Notes under the pieces: generated by a model
What the model was told of the DNA's origin: nothing
The model's database searches: none
The model's input: the letters and a program-made list of their open reading frames with translations, nothing else
Assembly (NCBI GenBank): GCA_036734105.1
Contig: DAIMZH010000009.1
Location: 1 to 64,000 of the forward strand
Direction of reading: 5' to 3'
DNA from: Azoarcus_F sp036734105
GTDB lineage: Bacteria > Pseudomonadota > Gammaproteobacteria > Burkholderiales > Rhodocyclaceae
DNA: 64,000 nucleotides
Part shown: one piece after another, positions 58,902-64,000 of the stretch
How the letters are laid out: the number at the start of each line of letters is the position of its first letter
How positions within the stretch are numbered: the first letter of the stretch is position 1
Translations under genes and position numbers: made by a program

Positions 58902-59909
58902 TCAGCTTTCGTGATGATATTGCGTCACGCGATCAACTTCAGCGGCTGATCCCAGTACAACCGGTACACGCTGATGCAATTGCGCAGGCTGCACGTCCAG
59001 AATGCGCTCGCGTCCAGTCGTCGCCGCACCTCCGGCCTGCTCCACAAGCATCGCCATCGGATTAGCCTCATACATCAGGCGCAGTTTCCCACCCTTGTCG
59101 CGGCACTTCTCGTCCATGGGATACATGAACACCCCGCCGCGCGTCAGGATGCGGTGCACATCGGCCACCATGGAGGCTACCCAGCGCATGTTGAAGTCCT
59201 TGCCACGAGGTCCGGTCTTGCCCTGCTCCAGTTCGGTCACATAGCGTTGCACCGGTGCCTCCCAATGACGCGAGTTCGACGCGTTTATGGCGTATTCCTG
59301 GGTTTCGGCTGGCACCGTCATGAAGGGATGGGTGTACACAAAGCTGCCCATCTCACGGTCGAGCGTAAAGCCGTGCACCCCGTGCCCCAGCGTCAACACC
59401 AGCAAGGTCGAAGGTCCGTACAAAGCATAACCGGCAGCAACCTGCTCGCGCCCAGGCTGCAAGAAAGCGCTCTCGTCAATTGAGGTTGACGGGCCGGTCT
59501 GCTGGTTTCTCAACACCGAAAAAATGGTACCCACTGACACATTCACATCAATGTTTGAGGAACCATCCAGCGGATCGAACAGCAGCAGGTAGCCACCCTT
59601 TGGGTAGTCAAACGGGATCTGATGTACCTCCTCAACCTCCTCAGAAGCCATGGCGGCCAGATGCCCCCCCCATTCATTGGCCTGCAAAAGGATCTCGTTG
59701 GCAATCACGTCCAGCTTCTTCTGCGCCTCTCCCTGAACATTGTCGGTTCCAGCCTCACCCAGAACCCCAGCCAGAGCGCCCTTGGAAACGTTGACACCAA
59801 TGGCTTTGCAAGCGCGAGCCACCACCTCAATGAGAAATCGCAAATCCGGGCTGATGCGCCCAGCGCGCTGCTGTTCGATCAAAAACTGTGTGAGTGTGAC
59901 ACGCGCCAT
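58902..59909 (-). CDS. fbp: class 1 fructose-1,6-bisphosphatase
   Basis: A 335-residue Fbp that hydrolyses fructose-1,6-bisphosphate in gluconeogenesis. Metal and substrate residues are in ASEEVEEV and the signature LFDPLDGSSNIDVNVSVGTIFS; KYRL-like substrate segments are VHRILTRGGVFMYP and GKLRLMYEANPMAMLVEQAGG. GGAGG lies 9 nt before the ATG. Together with isocitrate lyase it supports growth on C2 or other non-sugar carbon. It is convergent with the Lrp gene (31 bp between stops). Confidence 0.97.
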   Translation of the reverse strand: MARVTLTQFLIEQQRAGRISPDLRFLIEVVARACKAIGVNVSKGALAGVLGEAGTDNVQGEAQKKLDVIANEILLQANEWGGHLAAMASEEVEEVHQIPFDYPKGGYLLLFDPLDGSSNIDVNVSVGTIFSVLRNQQTGPSTSIDESAFLQPGREQVAAGYALYGPSTLLVLTLGHGVHGFTLDREMGSFVYTHPFMTVPAETQEYAINASNSRHWEAPVQRYVTELEQGKTGPRGKDFNMRWVASMVADVHRILTRGGVFMYPMDEKCRDKGGKLRLMYEANPMAMLVEQAGGAATTGRERILDVQPAQLHQRVPVVLGSAAEVDRVTQYHHES

Positions 59910-60011
59910 GAAAGTGCGCCTCCAGAAGTCGGGAAAGCCTGATTATCCCAGATCACCAGCGCTTGTGCGCCGGGTATGATGTCACTGATTCAAACTTCCC
60001 AACGCAGCAGC

Positions 60012-61262
60012 ATGCACGTCATCGTTCTGGGAGCCGGCGTCACCGGCATCACCACTGCATGGTATTTGCTCACCAGCGGCCATCGTGTCACGGTGGTCGA
60101 GGCAAGGGACAACGTCGCCCTTGAGACCAGCTTCGCCAATGGCGGACAGATTTCAATCAGCCACCCCGAGCCGTGGTCCAGCCCGCAAGCCCCCTTGATC
60201 GCCCTGCGTTCGATTGGCCAGCGAGACTCCCCCCTGCGTTTCAGGTTTGGTCGTGACCTTGATCGCTATCGTTGGGCAATGTCCTTTCTGCGTGAGTGTC
60301 TGCCCGCCCGCCATCACCGCAACGCACAAGCCATTGCAGAGCTCGCGCTTAAAAGCGGTGCTGCGCTGCAAGCACTCACCGAAGCAAACGACATGCACTA
60401 CCACCGCAGCACGCGTGGTCTGCTGCACCTGCTATGCGACTCAAGCGCGCACCGACAAGCCCCCGCACGCCTCAGAAACCTTTCCGCCTGGGGCATCAAC
60501 GCACATTATCTTGACGCCCAATCCTGTCGCACAGTCGAACCGGCACTCGTGTCGCGGCCAGACTTGCAGGGCGGAATCTACGCACCGGATGACACGGCTG
60601 GAGACGCGCATCTGTTTACCCACGCCCTGGCCAGAATGGTGCGAGAGGCAGGCGGTTCGCTTTTGTTGAGCACTCGGGCCATCAGCCTGCGCGAACATCA
60701 GGGTGCCATCTCCGAACTCTTGATTGACGGTGAAAATGGGCTTGAAACTCTTACCGCCGATGCCTATGTGGTGTGCCTGGGCTGCAAGTCATCAGTTTTT
60801 CTGCGCCCACTCGGCCTGCGGCTCCCGATCTATCCCTTGAAGGGATACTCGGTGACCCTGCCAATAATCAAACCGGACGCAGCGCCTGTCGTCAGCATTA
60901 CTGACGAAAAGCGTCGCCTGGTGTGTTCTCGTCTTGGCGATCGACTGCGCGTGGCGGGTACAGCCGAGATTGCAGGCTTTGACAAAAGCATAGATCCGGC
61001 GCGATGCGCAGGTATGCGTCGCTGGGCCGATGAAATGTTTCCGGGGGCGGCAGACTCTGAAGCCGGAGAAGACTGGGCCGGCCTTCGTCCCTGCACGCCA
61101 AGCTACGTGCCCCTGATCGGAGCCACAAAAGTCGACCGTCTTTGGCTCAACACTGGGCACGGTTCTCTTGGGTGGACACTGGCTTGCGGATCAGCCGAAC
61201 TGTTGGTAAAAAAAATGCGAGCCGGTAGCACCGGCCCGCAAGATTGTTTTTCGCCTGACTGA
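60012..61262 (+). CDS. dadA: D-amino-acid dehydrogenase (DadA-like) FAD oxidoreductase
   Basis: A 416-residue flavoprotein of the DadA/DAO family. It has the FAD-binding MHVIVLGAGVTGITTAWYL (1-19) and GHRVTVVEA, then SFANGGQISISHPEPWSSP (substrate-side loop of DadA), and the C-terminal GLRPCTPSYVPLIGATKVDRL followed by NTGHGSLGWTLACGSAELL. It oxidises D-amino acids, classically D-alanine, to 2-oxo acids in the membrane-linked respiratory chain. ATG 60012 begins the conserved domain but lacks a ribosome site; ATG 59976 or 59979 would add about a dozen residues. No alanine racemase is adjacent, so the substrate is not fixed. Confidence 0.87.
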   Translation: MHVIVLGAGVTGITTAWYLLTSGHRVTVVEARDNVALETSFANGGQISISHPEPWSSPQAPLIALRSIGQRDSPLRFRFGRDLDRYRWAMSFLRECLPARHHRNAQAIAELALKSGAALQALTEANDMHYHRSTRGLLHLLCDSSAHRQAPARLRNLSAWGINAHYLDAQSCRTVEPALVSRPDLQGGIYAPDDTAGDAHLFTHALARMVREAGGSLLLSTRAISLREHQGAISELLIDGENGLETLTADAYVVCLGCKSSVFLRPLGLRLPIYPLKGYSVTLPIIKPDAAPVVSITDEKRRLVCSRLGDRLRVAGTAEIAGFDKSIDPARCAGMRRWADEMFPGAADSEAGEDWAGLRPCTPSYVPLIGATKVDRLWLNTGHGSLGWTLACGSAELLVKKMRAGSTGPQDCFSPD

Positions 61263-61297
61263 CAGCTCAAAAAAGACGACTTGACCCCCGGCAGATA

Positions 61298-61792
61298 TCA
61301 GGACTGAGGCGGAACACTTGCCTCAGTGGCGGTCACTGCCGGCGAGCAACCCGTGGGACTGCAGCCACCACCGGCGCTCGCTGCGCGCGTGGCACACTCT
61401 CGCTCAAAGTCAAATCCGACTTCGTTGAGATAAAACGCCAGTGCGGCATCCATGCCAGTCGCGTGACTATCGAACCATGCGGGTAGCTCTTCGACAAGCC
61501 GTTGCCCAAGAAACAGGTCTCCGGCAACCACTAGCTTGCGCACCTCCTGCATCACGGCAAGCACGCGCTCGTGCTCCGACTTGTGACATGCCGGAAAGCC
61601 GACTTTATCCATCCAACGGTTTTCTTGCTCAAAATGCAAAATCGTGTGTTCGATGAAACGGTCCAGATCATCCACAAAGCGATCGCTTGGCGAATTCGCC
61701 AAGTTGTTATACAGCTCGACAAACTCGCGATGTGTATCGTCCATGCGCGCAAGACCGAGATCGAAACTCTCTTTCCACTCCATGACTGGCAA
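61298..61792 (-). CDS. bacteriohemerythrin
   Basis: A 164-residue O2-binding di-iron protein. Ligands are visible: His in DDTHREFVELY, HTILHFEQENRWM (His, His, Glu), CHKSEHERV (His, His) and SHATGMDAAL (His, Asp). The tail after about 130 is Ala/Gly/Ser-rich with three cysteines (ECATRAASAGGGCSPTGC), an unusual extension. GGGAG lies 7 nt before TTG 61792, which favours that start over ATG 61783. It probably supplies or senses oxygen for respiratory enzymes, consistent with nearby cytochrome bc1 genes. Confidence 0.92.
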   Translation of the reverse strand: MPVMEWKESFDLGLARMDDTHREFVELYNNLANSPSDRFVDDLDRFIEHTILHFEQENRWMDKVGFPACHKSEHERVLAVMQEVRKLVVAGDLFLGQRLVEELPAWFDSHATGMDAALAFYLNEVGFDFERECATRAASAGGGCSPTGCSPAVTATEASVPPQS

Positions 61793-61814
61793 GGCTTGAC
61801 TCCCTGGTATCCGG

Positions 61815-62273
61815 TTATTTGACCACTTTCAGATGCGAACCCTTTGGTGGCGGTGGGGGGGTGTCATCCGAATCATCATGATGCGTTGATTCCGAAGACC
61901 CCGCTGTACCGCCATCCACTGCTGACAGGTGGGGTGTAGCCTCGTGTTCGGCAGGACTTTCGATGTCCAGCTCAAAGGCCATGCCCTGGCCGTTCTCGCG
62001 GGCATAAATCGCAAGCACATTCGACACCGGCACATAGATGTGGTGTGACTTACCACCGAAACGCGCCTGGAACGTGATCGCATCGTTACCCAGTTCCATC
62101 GAAACCGTCGCGCCGCTAGCGATATTGAGCACAATCTGCCCATCCCTAGCGTAGCCTGGCGGAACCATCACATTGTCATCTACCACCACGGCAATGTGCG
62201 GGGTGAAGCCTTGATCACAACACCAATCGTAAATTGCACGCAGCAGATAGGGTTTTGTTGAAACCGTCGTCAT
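61815..62273 (-). CDS. sspB: ClpXP protease specificity-enhancing factor SspB
   Basis: A 152-residue adaptor that delivers SsrA-tagged proteins to ClpXP. The folded domain (about 1-110) has PYLLRAIYDWCCDQGFTPHI and ISFQARFGG-like strands (here ITFQARFGGKSHHIYVP). A disordered Ser/Asp/Pro-rich linker follows, then the ClpX-binding tail GSHLKVVK. It lies 16 bp after sspA in the classic sspA-sspB order. Confidence 0.96.
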   Translation of the reverse strand: MTTVSTKPYLLRAIYDWCCDQGFTPHIAVVVDDNVMVPPGYARDGQIVLNIASGATVSMELGNDAITFQARFGGKSHHIYVPVSNVLAIYARENGQGMAFELDIESPAEHEATPHLSAVDGGTAGSSESTHHDDSDDTPPPPPKGSHLKVVK

Positions 62274-62289
62274 CAGTTTAGTTCTGCCG

Positions 62290-62886
62290 TTAGCTACGCA
62301 TGACCTTTTCTGAGGCAGTCAGCGCATCAATGAAGCCTTGTCGGCTGAAAATTCGTTCCGCGTACTTCATGATCGGGGCCGCCGACTTCGGCAGTTCGAT
62401 CCCATAGTGCTGCAAACGCCACAGCAAGGGGGCAACCGCTACGTCCAGCATGGAGAACTCGTCGCCCAGCATGTACTTCTGTTTTGCAAACAAGCCTGAA
62501 AGCTGCACCAACTGGTCACGCACATGCGCCCGACTTTTGTCGGCAGCCTTTCCGCCTTTTTCGAGCACATCGATGTGCGCGAAAAGCTCACCTTCGAAGG
62601 TGTGCAGAAGTTGGCGCGCGCGCGCCCGAAGAATCGGGTCAGGCGGCATCAACTGCGGATGCGGAAAACGCTCGTCAATGTATTCGTTGATGATATTGGA
62701 TTCGTACAGCACCAGATCGCGATCAACCATCACCGGCACGCGGTTATAGGGGTTGATCACAGCAATGTCTTCAGGCTTGTTATAGAGGTCGACGTCAATG
62801 ACTTCGAAATCCATGCCTTTTTCAAACAGGACAATGCGGCAGCGGTGACTGAACGGATCGGTCGTCCCCGAGTAAAGGGTCATCAT
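62290..62886 (-). CDS. sspA: stringent starvation protein A
   Basis: A 198-residue glutathione-transferase-fold protein that binds RNA polymerase and alters promoter use in stress. The N-terminal thioredoxin-like half is MTLYSGTTDPFSHRCRIVLFEKGMDFEVID with NPYNRVPVMVDRDLVLYESNII; the C-terminal half is all-helical with DEFSMLDVAVAPLLWRL. There are two tandem ATG codons (62886 and 62883). The petBC-sspA-sspB order is typical of betaproteobacteria. Confidence 0.96.
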   Translation of the reverse strand: MMTLYSGTTDPFSHRCRIVLFEKGMDFEVIDVDLYNKPEDIAVINPYNRVPVMVDRDLVLYESNIINEYIDERFPHPQLMPPDPILRARARQLLHTFEGELFAHIDVLEKGGKAADKSRAHVRDQLVQLSGLFAKQKYMLGDEFSMLDVAVAPLLWRLQHYGIELPKSAAPIMKYAERIFSRQGFIDALTASEKVMRS

Positions 62887-62988
62887 GATCTGTAAACTCC
62901 GGTTTCCTTAAACGACACGCACCACGCGGGTTGCGCGTGGTGCGAAATGGTGTGTTCAGAACCCCCTTCATGGAGGGTTCCGAACCAA

Positions 62989-63744
62989 TCAGTGAATGTC
63001 TTTCCAGTAATTCTTTTTCAGTGCATAAGCCAGCACTGCAAAACCAGCCAGGAAGATCAGGACAAAGTAACCAATGAACTCTCGCTTCTCCTTGCCCGGC
63101 TCTCCAGTCCATACGAGGAAGGAGACGAGGTCAGCGACCGCCTTGTCATATTCTTCGACAGTCATCAAACCCGGCTTGACGAGCTCAAGAGAAATGCCAA
63201 CCGTACCGTCAGGATTTTCGATTTTGTTAGCGACCTGCTCTCCCTGGAGTTGCCAGAAGACATGCGGCATACCAACGTTTTCAAACACAACGTTGTTCCA
63301 GCCCGTCTGACGACCTTCATCGCGGTAAAAAGTCCGCATGTAGGTGTACAGCCAGTCAGCTCCGGGGGTGGTATGACCCGAGCGCTGACGGGCAATCAAC
63401 GTAAGGTCAGGAGGTGCTGCACCAAACCACTTCTTGGCCTCGTTAAAACGCATGGAGATCTTCATCAGATCGCCCACACGCCCATCAGAAAACATCAGGT
63501 TTTCAGTAATCTGATCGTCACTCAGACCAATCTCGTTGAGCTTGTTGTAACGCACAAAACTCAAGCTGTGGCAGTTCAGGCAATAATTTACGAAGAGCTT
63601 GGCACCATGCTGCAGGCTGGCCTGGTCCATGCTGATCGGTGCCTTGTCCAGCGGCACCGCCGGACCGGCCGCCATGACTAGCGCCGGCGCAAACAATGCC
63701 GCTACAAACAGACTCTTGATTTTTTTGAACATGGCGATGGTCAT
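62989..63744 (-). CDS. petC: ubiquinol-cytochrome c reductase cytochrome c1
   Basis: The 251-residue haem c subunit of the bc1 complex. It has a signal peptide (about 5-25, ending VMAAG), the haem site CLNCH (about 55-59), the axial methionine in NVGMPHVFWQ, and a C-terminal membrane anchor (FIGYFVLIFLAGFAVLAYAL) with basic end. The ATG overlaps the TGA of the upstream cytochrome b gene as ATGA. It passes electrons from the Rieske centre to soluble cytochrome c. Confidence 0.96.
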   Translation of the reverse strand: MTIAMFKKIKSLFVAALFAPALVMAAGPAVPLDKAPISMDQASLQHGAKLFVNYCLNCHSLSFVRYNKLNEIGLSDDQITENLMFSDGRVGDLMKISMRFNEAKKWFGAAPPDLTLIARQRSGHTTPGADWLYTYMRTFYRDEGRQTGWNNVVFENVGMPHVFWQLQGEQVANKIENPDGTVGISLELVKPGLMTVEEYDKAVADLVSFLVWTGEPGKEKREFIGYFVLIFLAGFAVLAYALKKNYWKDIH

Positions 63745-64000
63745 TTGGAGGTCACCCTTTCCGGTTCGGGTTTGCACTTGTCGATCTTGCTATACCAGGG
63801 CATCAGCAGGAAGAAGGCGAAATAGAGCACCGAGCAGATCTGCGCAAGCAGCGTGCGGCCCGGAGTCGGCGGCAGAATTCCCAGATAACCAAGAATGAAG
63901 AAGGAAATGATGAAGATGGTCAGAGCGGTCTTGTAGATCGGACCACGGTAGCGAATCGACTTGACCGGGCTGCGGTCCAGCCAGGGCAGGAAGAACAGAA
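63741..64000 (-). CDS. petB: cytochrome b of the bc1 complex, C-terminal part (runs off the window)
   Basis: The open minus-strand frame entering from the window edge reads LFFLPWLDRSPVKSIRYRG, then membrane helices (TIFIISFFILGYLGILPPTP, AQICSVLYFAFFLLMPW), ending PEPERVTSK. This is the C-terminal helical end of cytochrome b. Its stop overlaps the petC start by 4 bp, so they are co-translated. The haem-ligand histidines and the start lie outside the window. Confidence 0.92.
   Translation of the reverse strand, partial: LFFLPWLDRSPVKSIRYRGPIYKTALTIFIISFFILGYLGILPPTPGRTLLAQICSVLYFAFFLLMPWYSKIDKCKPEPERVTSK

Overview
The window is ordinary chromosome from a betaproteobacterium. I place it tentatively near Rhodocyclales from gene content and order: petB-petC-sspA-sspB, a VC_2705-type symporter beside an SSS-type histidine kinase, a class 1 fructose bisphosphatase, PutA without its DNA-binding domain, PPK2 and groESL under a CIRCE element. 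No 16S gene is present, so the order is inference. Coding is dense, with G/C-rich third positions and short gaps.

Layout. 1-9.5 kb: isocitrate lyase (aceA) behind a palindrome-flanked promoter; a Spy-like periplasmic protein divergent from a copper ATPase (copA); 4-hydroxyphenylpyruvate dioxygenase plus a FAH-family hydrolase; PPK2. 9.7-16.1 kb: hydroxypyruvate isomerase, an HDOD protein paired with an unusual RecA-like/ATP-grasp protein, and a PabB-PabC fusion. 16.7-22.5 kb: a tight cluster of ATP-grasp, alpha-E, zinc peptidase, amidoligase, class I amidotransferase and gamma-glutamylcyclotransferase-like genes, which looks like an uncharacterised amide or peptide modification pathway. A large transglutaminase/DUF2126 protein that commonly belongs with it is 10 kb away (32.0-35.3 kb). 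22.8-31.9 kb: a P2-type ATPase, an SLC13-like transporter and an MgtE transporter (the last two each broken by a one-base frameshift), a small CPFCG protein coupled to an RlmI-like methyltransferase, and a lipocalin.

35.5-39.6 kb is a decayed integrative element next to tRNA-Ser(GGA). It is bounded by an 84% identical 50-bp direct repeat. It carries an excisionase-like HTH protein, a Fic protein, a zinc-ribbon protein, a truncated serine recombinase, a strongly structured leader RNA, three small genes and a direct-repeat array. No integrase remains.

39.7-47.4 kb is a five-gene minus-strand cluster: small membrane protein, SSS-histidine kinase, stand-alone receiver, a sensor-like protein fused to a DEDDh exonuclease, and a sodium:solute symporter with an EF-hand. 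It probably senses and imports small carboxylates. 47.6-52.5 kb holds groESL under a perfect CIRCE, divergent from an OsmC-YcaO fusion. 52.5-58.9 kb is a usp-agcS-putA amino-acid module divergent from an Lrp regulator. 58.9-64 kb has fbp, a DadA-like oxidase, bacteriohemerythrin, sspB, sspA, petC and the 3' end of petB.

The best candidates for undescribed biology are the amidoligase cluster, the exonuclease/sensor fusion inside the symporter-kinase operon, the HDOD plus orphan ATP-grasp pair, and the three-way-junction leader RNA in the mobile element.
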